A model generated the notes under the pieces. It was given only the letters and a program-made list of their open reading frames with translations. It was not told the DNA's origin and did not search any database. Positions 7,473 through 14,537 of a stretch of DNA of 41,301 nucleotides are shown piece after piece (the first letter of the stretch is position 1; each line of letters opens with the position of its first letter). A program made the position numbers and the translations under genes. Source of the DNA: Vampirovibrio sp. (GTDB taxonomy: Bacteria > Cyanobacteriota > Vampirovibrionia > Vampirovibrionales > Vampirovibrionaceae); NCBI GenBank assembly GCA_027448865.1, contig DAIDMR010000230.1, forward strand, positions 1 to 41,301, written 5' to 3'.

Positions 7473-7480
7473 CCAAGAAA

Positions 7481-7511
7481 TTTCATGGGGCGCACTCGAA
7501 GCCCCATGAAA
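7481..7511. terminator. bidirectional terminator between two TA modules
   Basis: TTTCATGGGGC and GCCCCATGAAA form an 11-bp perfect stem around a 9-base loop. T and A runs on either side let it serve both convergent operons. Confidence 0.8.
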
Positions 7512-7522
7512 ACAGGGATAGA

Positions 7523-7858
7523 TTAGGCTTTTGCCCCTGAAGCGTCGAGTTTCACTTCTAAATGAGCGCCAAGCACTTTAAGAATGGCTCGGATATTCGA
7601 CCACTTGGGGTTGCCTTTTTCTGACAGTAAATCATAGATATGCTCCCGTGAAACACCGGCCACGGTAGCCACTTCCGCCATGCTCAGGCCATAGGCTGCC
7701 GCTACATGCTTAACGGCTATCAGGAAAGCTGCTGGATCGTCATCTTCAAGAGCTACATTCAGATAAGCCTGGGCTAATTCAGGATCTTCTTTTAAGGATT
7801 GGTGAAGCCCCTCATCATGAAGAACAGAACGGGGTGGTGCTTTCTTTTTAGTGGCCAT
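7523..7858 (-). CDS. HigA-type addiction-module antidote (HTH)
   Basis: A 111-residue protein. Residues about 45-95 form an XRE-like HTH (YGLSMAEVATVAGVSREHIYDLLSEKGNPKWSN, quoted here only by its ends YGLSM and PKWSN). The N-terminus is rich in KKKAP and carries a DEGLHQSLKEDPELAQAYLN-like helix typical of the putative addiction module antidote family. It neutralises the toxin encoded just upstream and probably represses the pair by binding the inverted repeat at 8198-8215. Its start overlaps the toxin stop by 11 bp, which indicates translational coupling. Confidence 0.8.
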   Translation of the reverse strand: MATKKKAPPRSVLHDEGLHQSLKEDPELAQAYLNVALEDDDPAAFLIAVKHVAAAYGLSMAEVATVAGVSREHIYDLLSEKGNPKWSNIRAILKVLGAHLEVKLDASGAKA

Positions 7859-8189
7859 CGTTTCGGCTCCTGTAATCTTTTAAGTAAGTCTGGGCTTTGT
7901 TAATGTCGGCTTGTTGCCCATTTTTTGAGCCTCCCAGTAGGAGAAGAACAATTTTTTCACCTTCCAAGCCGTAATAAACTCGGTAGCCAGGGCCAAAATT
8001 CAGCTTGAGTTCAAAGACTCCGCCGTCTACACTCTCGGAAACACCAAAATTACCGGCTTCCATTTTGGTAACACTGTTCATGATTCGGGCCTTGGTGAGC
8101 TTATCCTTGATAGTGTTTAGCCATTCGGTGTAAGGTTCATGGCCTTGAGGCGTAACGTAGCGCTCAAGTGTTTTAGCTTGACCTTGCAT
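7848..8189 (-). CDS. RelE/HigB-like toxin (addiction module killer)
   Basis: A 113-residue protein with VFELKLNFGPGYRVYY and LLLLGGSKNGQQADI, the hallmark strands of the Gp49/HigB-like killer family within the RelE/ParE superfamily. These toxins usually act as ribosome-dependent mRNA interferases. The toxin gene precedes the antitoxin, the order usual for this family. The length is normal and the final helix (AQTYLKDYRSR) is present, so the gene looks intact. It is the last gene of the leftward strand group, separated from dnaB by an intergenic operator, and is expressed independently of dnaB in all likelihood. Confidence 0.8.
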   Translation of the reverse strand: MQGQAKTLERYVTPQGHEPYTEWLNTIKDKLTKARIMNSVTKMEAGNFGVSESVDGGVFELKLNFGPGYRVYYGLEGEKIVLLLLGGSKNGQQADINKAQTYLKDYRSRNDGH

Positions 8190-8197
8190 ATTTGCAG

Positions 8198-8215
8198 TGT
8201 AGGATAAAACCTACA
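8198..8215. promoter_or_regulatory. inverted-repeat operator of the HigBA-type module
   Basis: TGTAGG, six bases, CCTACA: a perfect inverted repeat nine bases upstream of the toxin start. A TTTTAT stretch inside it could be the -10 element, so antitoxin binding would block transcription. Confidence 0.5.
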
Positions 8216-8246
8216 AGTTTGTAATCATTTTGTTGTTGATTATCGA

Positions 8247-9575
8247 TTAAGGCATTAGTTTTTCCCTAAACTTTGTCAAGTGAGGCACGAACAGAAGGGG
8301 GATCTCCATCTGGACGCCATCCCGCTGTTTGGCGATAGTCAAAGAAGCCACCCCGGTTGGCTTACGGTCTTCCATGCGCTCAATGCTGGTGAAAAGCACA
8401 ATATCGCTGTCCATTTCAATGCCGCCTGAGTCTCTAAGGTCGGAGAGCATGGGCTTCTTGTCCTGCCGGGCATCCACCGCCCGGTTCATCTGGGCCAGTT
8501 GGATAATGGGCACTTGAATGGTTTTGGCCAGAGTCTTTAAACGGCTGGTGATGGCCTGAATTTCATAGGCCCGGTTCTGTTGCTTGCTGTTGGGCTCTGA
8601 GGCAATCAAACCAATATGATCCACCACTATCAAGGCCAAATCAGGCCGCCGCTTTTTGGCTTTCATGATTTTGGACTGAATGGCCGCCAAGGTTTGACCG
8701 GCGGCATCCTCTATCATGAGATCCTTTTGGAACGGCTTCCAAGCAATGGCCGCTATCTTCAAGGCGTCCAAGTCTTTGGGGTTGCCTGCCTTAGCCTTGA
8801 TGGCCCGCTTCATTAACTCGCTGGCGGTCATTTCCAGGCTGATATAAAGCACCGGCTTCCGCTCTTGAAGCACCACATGACAAGCCACGTTCAACGCAAA
8901 AGCGGATTTACCCCCACCGGGTCGGGCAGACACGGTGATCAACTGCCAGGGCTGAAAGCCGTGGGTTGAATTATCCAGTGTGGGGAACCCCGTGGATAAT
9001 CCGGTAACCCCATTGGGACTGTTGGCCTCCGCTTCAAGCTGTTGAATGGCCTCCTCAATGGGATCGGATGTCCCCATAGTGTCGGTGGGGAAGGTTTCCG
9101 ATATTAGGTAAAGTAGATTTTCCGCCTCTTCCAGATAGGTGGACTGTTCCCGCTGGGCTGCTGAGTCGGCAATATCCTGACAGGCCAGAATCACTTCCCG
9201 CCGCCGGGCCAGATCAATCAAGAGCTTTGACCAGTGCTTCAGGCTGGCATCATTTAGAACTTGGACATCGGGATTGCTGCCAAGCATTAAATCATAGAGA
9301 TAGGCTGACCCTTCGGCTATGGCCAAGCTGCCGGAAACCTCCAGAGTCTGGGTTAAGGAAATGGGCTCTATAGGGACTTGCTGTTCAAAGCAGTCCAGCA
9401 TAGCCTGAAAGATTGCCTGATGAACGTTTGAGTAAAAGTGTTCAGGCTGAAGCAGGCCCACCACTTGGGGAAACAAAGCAGGATATTGCAGTAGCCCACA
9501 GAGAATGCCCTGCTCTACCGCCACAGAATGAGGAAGACGTTCAATTGGCTGAAGCTCTGTCTCAAAATCATGCAT
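8247..9575 (-). CDS. dnaB: replicative DNA helicase, DnaB family
   Basis: A 442-residue hexameric 5'-3' helicase. The N-terminal DnaB domain (SVAVEQGILCGLLQYP onward) is followed by the RecA-like domain with Walker A in SARPGGGKSAF (about residue 220), Walker B in LALIVVDHIGL and the DnaB-specific LAQMNRAVDAR and SDLRDSGGIEMDSD segments. The start at 9575 is chosen because GGAGGAG lies seven bases upstream; an earlier in-frame ATG lacks one. It overlaps the initiator gene by 8 bp, so the pair is coupled, as in phage O/P-type or DnaD/DnaB-type modules. The element can evidently load its own helicase. Confidence 0.93.
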   Translation of the reverse strand: MHDFETELQPIERLPHSVAVEQGILCGLLQYPALFPQVVGLLQPEHFYSNVHQAIFQAMLDCFEQQVPIEPISLTQTLEVSGSLAIAEGSAYLYDLMLGSNPDVQVLNDASLKHWSKLLIDLARRREVILACQDIADSAAQREQSTYLEEAENLLYLISETFPTDTMGTSDPIEEAIQQLEAEANSPNGVTGLSTGFPTLDNSTHGFQPWQLITVSARPGGGKSAFALNVACHVVLQERKPVLYISLEMTASELMKRAIKAKAGNPKDLDALKIAAIAWKPFQKDLMIEDAAGQTLAAIQSKIMKAKKRRPDLALIVVDHIGLIASEPNSKQQNRAYEIQAITSRLKTLAKTIQVPIIQLAQMNRAVDARQDKKPMLSDLRDSGGIEMDSDIVLFTSIERMEDRKPTGVASLTIAKQRDGVQMEIPLLFVPHLTKFREKLMP

Positions 9576-10545
9576 TTGAGGGCTCCTCCAGGCAGCCTTC
9601 CAGGTGGGCGACCGGATAATAATCAAAGGTCTTCTTGTGGCTCAATCCGCTGGGGGATTCCGGGCGAATTTCGAGTTCCTCTGAACGAAACCATTCGGGG
9701 GTGTACTTATGCCGGATGAATGGGAACTTTAACAAAGCCTCTGATTGGCTGCTCAGATCCTCGATGGCATGCGTTTTTGGTGCTTCGGGTGTCCAAGCCT
9801 CTAATTTATTTTTAAGCGTCGTTTTGAACCACTGGGGCGCTGTTGCGTTTTTGGACACCGCAAGATCGCAAGTGTCTCGCCATAACCGAAGGATTTCCGG
9901 TTTGGGAATATCGGGTTTGGTTTTTGCCAGTTCCTGAAGTTGGATTTTCAGGAATCCCTGAATCCACCCAGTGTTTTGATGATTGGGGCTGTTTAGGGAG
10001 GACAGGTAAAGCATGCCCTCCTGAGCCAATGCTTGGTTGGGGTCTATTTCATTTTCCAAACCGATCACACTCACACCTGAACCGATAGGTTCGGATTGCA
10101 GGTTAGAGTTTAAGGTTAAAGGGTTAAGGGTTAAGGCCGGGCTCGGCATCGCCTTGGTTGTGCTTAGGCACTGCCTAGGTTGTGCCTCGGCATCACCTAG
10201 GTTTGCCTTGGAAATTGGACAGGGTGGAATCTCGCTCTCTGCCTCACGGATGTGTGGTTTTTGATGCTTATGGAAGTTCTCGATTTGAATAAACTTCTCC
10301 CCTTCGATCTGGTAACGGGTGATAAACCGGCCTGAACTATCAGCAAGTTCATTTAAGAGAGGTTCTATATCAATGGCTTCAAATGGGAACAGTTCGGCCT
10401 TTATTTTTAATGGCCGGTCTTCTAATCGGCCACGGCGATCAGCAAGCAGCCATAGACCTGCAAATAATAAACGGGCATAGGGGCTCACCTGAACCAGAAA
10501 TTCGTTTTTATAGAATCCTGGCTTTAAAAGTCTGGCTCTGGCCAT
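9568..10545 (-). CDS. phage-type replication initiator / replisome organiser
   Basis: A 325-residue protein. Residues 1-95 (FYKNEFLVQVSPYARLLFAG, ...RFITRYQIEG, FHKHQKPHIRE) match the winged-helix N-terminus common in phage replisome organisers. Residues about 105-150 are a low-complexity linker (LTLNPLTLN), and the C-terminal half is helical (WIQGFLKIQLQELA) and ends in a helicase-loading-type tail. It lies directly upstream of, and overlaps, dnaB. The linker DNA carries three tandem 22-bp repeats and a GGTTAAG-rich tract, so the gene probably contains its own origin, as lambda O does. Family identity is inferred from layout more than from a single motif. Confidence 0.7.
   Translation of the reverse strand: MARARLLKPGFYKNEFLVQVSPYARLLFAGLWLLADRRGRLEDRPLKIKAELFPFEAIDIEPLLNELADSSGRFITRYQIEGEKFIQIENFHKHQKPHIREAESEIPPCPISKANLGDAEAQPRQCLSTTKAMPSPALTLNPLTLNSNLQSEPIGSGVSVIGLENEIDPNQALAQEGMLYLSSLNSPNHQNTGWIQGFLKIQLQELAKTKPDIPKPEILRLWRDTCDLAVSKNATAPQWFKTTLKNKLEAWTPEAPKTHAIEDLSSQSEALLKFPFIRHKYTPEWFRSEELEIRPESPSGLSHKKTFDYYPVAHLEGCLEEPSNA
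10101..10136. repeat. GGTTAAG-rich tract, candidate DNA-unwinding region
   Basis: GGTTAGAG, TTTAAGG, TTAAAGGG, TTAAGGG and TTAAGG follow one another inside the linker of the initiator gene. Such short TTAA-rich reiterations next to iterons are common in phage origins. The same DNA encodes LTLNPLTLNSN, so a protein-level cause is possible. Confidence 0.5.
10145..10210. repeat. three tandem 22-bp repeats (candidate iterons / origin)
   Basis: Units at 10145-10166, 10167-10188 and 10189-10210 share GGCAYYRCCTWGGTT with a CCTAGG palindrome core in the last two. The 22-bp period is not a multiple of three, so the repetition is conserved as DNA, not as protein. The position in the initiator linker mirrors lambda ori. 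Confidence 0.65.
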
Positions 10546-10576
10546 TGGGCAAAATCTCCAACAGGTTCGGAAAATA

Positions 10577-10594
10577 GGAGGGCCGAAGCCCTCC
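10577..10594 (-). terminator. UUCG-loop terminator upstream of the initiator gene
   Basis: On the minus strand, GGAGGGC-TTCG-GCCCTCC followed by TATTTTC. It separates the tiny early genes from the replication genes and may attenuate the operon. Confidence 0.7.
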
Positions 10595-10646
10595 CTGTTC
10601 CGTGATAATATGTGGGTAACTTAAATTTGCTTCTAACGGTCGTAGG

Positions 10647-10829
10647 CTAATTGCCTGCGGCTTTTGTTTTACTGCCCTTGGGCTTTGGCTTCCCGGAGTT
10701 GTGGATGTGAAACAAGCCAGCTTGCATCAGGTGGGCATAGAGCTTCGACTCACGGAAGTCCTGCCAGGCTTTATCCTCCAAGGGGAGGTAAAGCTTCAAC
10801 TCAGCGTAAGGCTTTGAAAACTTGGACAT
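10647..10829 (-). CDS. small basic hypothetical protein
   Basis: A 60-residue protein. The first 40 residues are mixed helical (KPYAELKLYLPLEDKAWQDF) and the last 15 are Lys/Gly/Pro-rich, which suggests nucleic-acid contact. It follows the 85-residue gene after two bases, so the two are co-translated. No family recognised. It is the last gene before the UUCG terminator. Confidence 0.55.
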   Translation of the reverse strand: MSKFSKPYAELKLYLPLEDKAWQDFRESKLYAHLMQAGLFHIHNSGKPKPKGSKTKAAGN

Positions 10830-10831
10830 GG

Positions 10832-11089
10832 TTATTGTTCCTCTCTCTTATGCGCTTTCAACCACTCACCGAGGAAGGCCCCGGCTTGAAGCATTTCGTA
10901 AACGTCCACCTCTTTGTGAGGATCTACATTCATCAGGCAAAACCCCTCAAAGAAGGTGAAATGGGCGATTTCAGTAATGGGCTCTAGGGTGTCCGCCGCA
11001 TGCTCCAGTTGCTGAAACTGGTCGGGGTGTTCAGCTTGTAAAATGCGGACAAATTCGCTGGGGCCCGAAGGCAGGAAATAGGTTTTCAT
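10832..11089 (-). CDS. 85-residue hypothetical protein
   Basis: An acidic soluble protein beginning MKTYFLPSGPSEFVRILQ, with a C-terminal helix (MLQAGAFLGEWLKAHKREE). GGAG-like bases precede the ATG. It lies in a close row of leftward genes, 12 bases after the 69-residue gene and two bases before the 60-residue gene. No family recognised and no membrane segment. Probably an accessory early gene of the element. Confidence 0.55.
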   Translation of the reverse strand: MKTYFLPSGPSEFVRILQAEHPDQFQQLEHAADTLEPITEIAHFTFFEGFCLMNVDPHKEVDVYEMLQAGAFLGEWLKAHKREEQ

Positions 11090-11101
11090 GGTGGTGCTCC
11101 T

Positions 11102-11311
11102 TTAGTTATTGGTTGGACTTTTAAATTCAAGGACTTTGGCGGGTTTGTGTTCGGCGGCACGGCGGGCCATAACCTTCTGATGAAGCTGGGTAATGTTTTC
11201 TTCAAAGATTGCCATTGCAGCTTGCAGGTCACCGACTATCTTTTGATAACTGCTGTTTTCCTCTGCCGTCATCTGCTCTTCGAGCAGATTTTTGAAGATT
11301 CCTTCACGCAT
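11102..11311 (-). CDS. 69-residue coiled-coil-like hypothetical protein
   Basis: Almost entirely helical, with heptad-like spacing in MTAEENSSYQKIVGDLQAAM and ITQLHQKVMARRAAEHK. It is likely a small dimer. Its start overlaps the nuclease-like gene by 8 bp, which indicates translational coupling and perhaps a partner role. No family recognised. An anti-nuclease or scaffold function would be speculation. Confidence 0.55.
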   Translation of the reverse strand: MREGIFKNLLEEQMTAEENSSYQKIVGDLQAAMAIFEENITQLHQKVMARRAAEHKPAKVLEFKSPTNN

Positions 11312-11930
11312 GATTAGAGTCCTCTTTTTGGTTTTTGAGTTCTGATAACGGTCGTAAAATGCCTTCCCGGTGCAGGGTGTGAACTCTTACGGTGTACCGG
11401 TGCCCTTCATCTCTTAAATGAGGCTTTACATCTGCCCGAAAGCTCCAGCCAAACATTTCAATTCGAGTTTCCAGTCCGGCCAGTTCTACATGAGCAAAAA
11501 TGTAACCATCGGCAAGGTGGGTAAAACGGTTGGTTTTACTGATTTTCAGCCTGAGGCTTTCTGATTTACTAGATTTAACATCCAGCTTCAAGCCTTCCAC
11601 TACAACGTCATAGCCACCATCTGTTCCTTTAAGCCCAGCCAGAAACTCAGAAATGATTTTTTCTGCTGTAAACCCTAAGTAACGTTGAACGGCTATTTCC
11701 CCCAATAGGCCAATATAGTCGGCTTCTGGGTTCCACCGTGAAGTGGTTTTCCAGTCCCGTTTCCTTAGCTCAGACACCTCTCGGATAATCTCAGACGCAT
11801 CCCTAGAGAATCGCAGAATGGGTCTGTCACCTTCAAAAATGTAGCTGGATTCGATGGCAATCTTGAAAGCCTTTTCCCCCCTTGGGGTAAGCCCCCGAAA
11901 GCCGGGCCGGATGGTAATCAATTCAGACAT
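11304..11930 (-). CDS. PD-(D/E)XK nuclease-like protein
   Basis: A 208-residue protein with the spacing of a PD-(D/E)XK active site. Glu78 lies in a helix (YIGLLGEIAVQRYLG), Asp108 in GTDGGYDVVV, and Asp117-x-Lys119 in LKLDVKSS. A further strand (DGYIFAHVEL) completes the restriction-endonuclease-like core. Such proteins include restriction enzymes, phage exonucleases and Holliday resolvases. No methyltransferase is adjacent, so a lone phage nuclease acting in recombination or against competitors is more likely than a restriction system. The start at 11930 has AAAGGA seven bases upstream; an upstream TTG start is weaker. It begins after the terminator at 11978-12012. Confidence 0.6.
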   Translation of the reverse strand: MSELITIRPGFRGLTPRGEKAFKIAIESSYIFEGDRPILRFSRDASEIIREVSELRKRDWKTTSRWNPEADYIGLLGEIAVQRYLGFTAEKIISEFLAGLKGTDGGYDVVVEGLKLDVKSSKSESLRLKISKTNRFTHLADGYIFAHVELAGLETRIEMFGWSFRADVKPHLRDEGHRYTVRVHTLHREGILRPLSELKNQKEDSNHA

Positions 11931-11977
11931 AGTTCTATCCTTTATTTCTTGGTTACAGGGGTGAATTTTCAAAGTAC

Positions 11978-12012
11978 AAAAGCCGCCTCACGAATGTGTC
12001 AGACGGCTTTTT
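11978..12012 (-). terminator. terminator after the 320-residue gene
   Basis: AAAAGCCG and CGGCTTTT pair around an 18-base loop that can itself fold (CACGAATGTG). A T/A run is present on both strands. It splits the leftward early region into two transcription units. Confidence 0.7.
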
Positions 12013-12088
12013 GAAAGGTCGCTGAGCATCAATCACTCGGTGACCTTGTTATCTCATTTAAGGTTGAGGGAATCAGGACTGTAGAAGG

Positions 12089-13051
12089 TTAGATTTGGGT
12101 AGTTTTCGGGTAGCAATTTTGCTCTATTTCCCAGTCTAATCTTATTTTCCCTTGATTTAATCTCAGTAGAATATGACCAGGCACAATCCTTTTAAAATCT
12201 GACTTGATGGCATTGACCTGCGCTTTGAATTGGTCACAATCCATTTCCAAGTCTCTGCTAAGAGTGTCGATATCAGCCGTGCCACCCTTTTCAATCAAAC
12301 TTTTTAATAGTTTGTGCTTATCATAGCCTCTTCTCAGAAACGGCTGTTTACCGAAGTAGACCTGTGGCTCTTCAAATTCATCAAGACCTATGTAGAAGGT
12401 GTTTGAACGGTTGTTTGGACATTGCTGCTCGTTTTGTCCAGATTGGTTGAGGGTGTTTTCTCCCTCAGCAGGGGGTAAATCAATATCAGCAGTGGCTTCC
12501 TCAATTTTGAGGTCGTTGGTTTCTGTGTCCAGTAAGTTTCCGGTCAGTTCGCTCAATCCCTCGAAAAAGCTTTCTGCCTCAAAATTCAACCACCAAAAGC
12601 CTTGGATCATTGAATCTTTGAAAAGGGCGACTGCTACAATTCGACAAAGACCCTCTAGTTCGGATTCTGAAGGAGATAGCGTAATGTCTGAGAGGTTCAG
12701 GAAAGCTAGGACACTTCGGCTTAAAATCTGTTTTAAGTAGATAGGTGCTTCTACAGGGTAGCCTTTAATCCTTTCGGGGAGTGATTGAATTACAAATTCA
12801 AGAAATTCTGGTTGAAAAGCTTGCCACTGAAGGGGGCCTTGGTTTTTGAATCTCTCTATTGCAAGGTCGTCAAAATCCCGATAAACCATCAACACAAGTT
12901 TTCGGGCGATGTTTTGTTTTTGCTCGTCGGACAAATTTTCAAGGGAGGGTAAGTCAATAAACGGCAATGCGACTTTCAGGAAAGCCAGCTTCCAGTCTGT
13001 GGCCGTTTTCAGGTTCCAGATAGATAGATCGTTTGATGGGGCTTGACTCAT
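12089..13051 (-). CDS. 320-residue hypothetical protein
   Basis: A soluble acidic protein. Residues about 20-180 are helical, with several hydrophobic helices (FLEFVIQSLP, YLKQILSRSVLAFLNL). Residues 185-220 are a Glu/Asn/Gln-rich linker. The C-terminal 90 residues (KHKLLKSLIEKGGTADIDTLSRD...) look like a small winged-helix or HTH module. No established family recognised. It follows the 154-residue gene after 69 bases that contain a GGCGC hairpin (13103-13118). The layout, a helical body plus DNA-binding-like tail, would fit a phage regulator or replication accessory, but this is inference. Confidence 0.5.
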   Translation of the reverse strand: MSQAPSNDLSIWNLKTATDWKLAFLKVALPFIDLPSLENLSDEQKQNIARKLVLMVYRDFDDLAIERFKNQGPLQWQAFQPEFLEFVIQSLPERIKGYPVEAPIYLKQILSRSVLAFLNLSDITLSPSESELEGLCRIVAVALFKDSMIQGFWWLNFEAESFFEGLSELTGNLLDTETNDLKIEEATADIDLPPAEGENTLNQSGQNEQQCPNNRSNTFYIGLDEFEEPQVYFGKQPFLRRGYDKHKLLKSLIEKGGTADIDTLSRDLEMDCDQFKAQVNAIKSDFKRIVPGHILLRLNQGKIRLDWEIEQNCYPKTTQI

Positions 13052-13120
13052 TAATAGCCGTCCTCGTGGCTCTTTGACCTTTGCGTTTTGGGAAATCTTA
13101 CGGGCGCAAATCTGCGCCGG

Positions 13121-13585
13121 TTACTTTTTCTTTGACCTGATTAAAACTTCGCCTTCCTCCTCATCCTCCCAGGAGATCAGTTTAAAATCTTTTAAAACCT
13201 CGAAAATCATATCCAGGGCTTCTTCTGGCCTGACCTTATCTAAGTCCGCAAAGAAAAACCCGCCAATATCCACCGCCAAGTCAAACCGAAATGCGATGTC
13301 CTGTCTGGCTTTCTTCTCTGGGAAATCAACCTGCCGCCAAGTTACATAATCATTGCCTTCCACCGGCTTAAAGTACTTCAGAATGTCTTTAAGCCAAGCG
13401 TCGAACTGCTCATAAAACTCGCTGTCTTCATAAGATGTGTCTGTGGACTTGAGATAAATCCACCGGGCATCGATGAACTTGCGCTGAGCCTTCCCTTTTT
13501 CAACCAACAGGCAGGGAATATCCAGCAATTTGTCATTGAACTGAACGTAAACAGGTTTTTTCTCTGGGGGTGGGGGCTTGGTCAT
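13121..13585 (-). CDS. 154-residue hypothetical protein
   Basis: A soluble protein with a Pro/Lys-rich start (KPPPPEKKPVYVQF), a central region rich in aromatic and acidic residues, and a Lys-rich end (EGEVLIRSKKK). The start codon directly abuts the stop of the preceding gene at 13586, so they are co-translated. No family recognised. Residues 85-125 (VDFPEKKARQDIAFRFDLAV) look like beta strands of a small alpha/beta domain. Confidence 0.5.
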   Translation of the reverse strand: MTKPPPPEKKPVYVQFNDKLLDIPCLLVEKGKAQRKFIDARWIYLKSTDTSYEDSEFYEQFDAWLKDILKYFKPVEGNDYVTWRQVDFPEKKARQDIAFRFDLAVDIGGFFFADLDKVRPEEALDMIFEVLKDFKLISWEDEEEGEVLIRSKKK

Positions 13586-13822
13586 TTAATCAGCCTTTGG
13601 CTTGGGTTGTTCTGCCAGCTTCTCTTTGAGGGATGCAATAAAGCCATCAAAGGCCACGGCGTCCAGTAGCTTCATGGCCGCTTGATCTTCTGGGTTTGGC
13701 CACATCAAGGCAATTGCGGCATCCCGATCCCGTTCGGCCAAGGCGATAAACTCGGCATCGGTTAGTTCGGCAACGGGTTCCGCCAGACACTCCTGAATAG
13801 GTGCTTCCTTAACAAGGGACAT
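13586..13822 (-). CDS. small acidic protein, paralogue of the next gene upstream
   Basis: A 78-residue protein with the pattern L-x2-A-x-F-x2-LA-x2-DR-x2-A near its middle and AFDGF-x3-L-x-E-x2-A near its end. The adjacent upstream gene (13809-14072) has the same pattern (DFVTLAQHDRKTAL ... AFDGYVVFLNERQA), so the two are tandem duplicates. The start at 13822 has AGGAGA six bases upstream and overlaps the neighbour's stop by 14 bp. Function unknown. The short LAxxDR helix followed by a second helix suggests a small protein-binding module. Confidence 0.6.
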   Translation of the reverse strand: MSLVKEAPIQECLAEPVAELTDAEFIALAERDRDAAIALMWPNPEDQAAMKLLDAVAFDGFIASLKEKLAEQPKPKAD

Positions 13823-14072
13823 GCTGTTTCTCCTGCTTGGCTTGGCGTTCATTCAAAAAGACAACATAGCCATCAAAGGCCTGCTCTAATAAAGGACGGT
13901 TGGTTTCATCCAGGTAAGCAGGGGGAACGTCTTTCATAAAGACCTGAAGGGCAGTTTTCCGGTCATGCTGGGCCAAGGTAACAAAGTCCGCCAAGTCCAT
14001 GCCCAGATTGTCCTGAGTCAGGCATCCCTGATCCTCTGGCATGCTGATGGCAGGATCATGCTTATCGCACAT
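13809..14072 (-). CDS. small acidic protein, tandem paralogue
   Basis: An 87-residue protein with an N-terminal extension containing three cysteines or histidines (MCDKHD..., CLTQDN), then the shared LAxxDR helix and AFDGY segment seen in the following gene. GGGAGA precedes the ATG, which immediately follows the stop of the 48-residue gene (TAG then ATG). The pair probably arose by duplication within the element. No family recognised. The Cys/His-containing N-terminus is absent in the other copy, so the two may have diverged in partner binding. Confidence 0.6.
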   Translation of the reverse strand: MCDKHDPAISMPEDQGCLTQDNLGMDLADFVTLAQHDRKTALQVFMKDVPPAYLDETNRPLLEQAFDGYVVFLNERQAKQEKQHVPC

Positions 14073-14219
14073 CTACAAGTCTCCCTTGAAAGCATCTTCT
14101 TTCCGCCGGGCTTCTTCCTTGGCCTTGAATCGGCCTTTATTGTTCCCTAGGAAGCGATTTTGAGTGCACATAGTGCAACGGACATTGCGGCGGGTTTTCT
14201 TGCGCTTGAAATTGGCCAT
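14073..14219 (-). CDS. 48-residue basic CxxC peptide
   Basis: A short gene with AGGA seven bases before the ATG and a stop that abuts the next start. The peptide begins MANFKRKKTRRNVRC and has a single CTMC knuckle near residue 15, then a Lys/Arg/Glu-rich helix. The basic start and lone CxxC suggest a small nucleic-acid or zinc-binding protein, perhaps working as a dimer. The tight fit between neighbouring genes is the best evidence that it is real. Confidence 0.6.
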   Translation of the reverse strand: MANFKRKKTRRNVRCTMCTQNRFLGNNKGRFKAKEEARRKEDAFKGDL

Positions 14220-14254
14220 AGCTTGGTCCTGTCTCTTAAAGGCTCTTTGGTAGA

Positions 14255-14521
14255 TTAGCTGCTACGGAGAAACCAGTAATGGTTTCCTTCGCGGTTATTT
14301 TCCTTATGGAAAGAATAAAATTCGTTGGCTGCCTCAGAGGCACTCATATCTTCTGGAATGCGTTCACTGGCAAACATAGCATCATCCATGAAGATAAAAG
14401 CTCCGGAAGCTGAGATTTCATGTCGATTTTTTAATGCCTCATCTGGTTCTAGGGTTTGGTTAATAGCGTTAGCCAGGAACATTGTTTGAACAATCATCAA
14501 AAATTGAAGGGGCTTACTCAT
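14255..14521 (-). CDS. 88-residue hypothetical protein
   Basis: It begins with a hydrophobic helix (LQFLMIVQTMFLANAI) that could be a weak membrane anchor or a buried helix, followed by a charged segment and an aromatic end (HYWFLRSS). It lies 16 bases after the RHH gene, in the same operon. No family recognised. Confidence 0.5.
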   Translation of the reverse strand: MSKPLQFLMIVQTMFLANAINQTLEPDEALKNRHEISASGAFIFMDDAMFASERIPEDMSASEAANEFYSFHKENNREGNHYWFLRSS

Positions 14522-14537
14522 TCTGTTATTTACCTCT

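Noticed and set aside
11304-11930. Restriction-modification system
   Set aside because: A nuclease-like gene is present, but no methyltransferase or specificity subunit is nearby.
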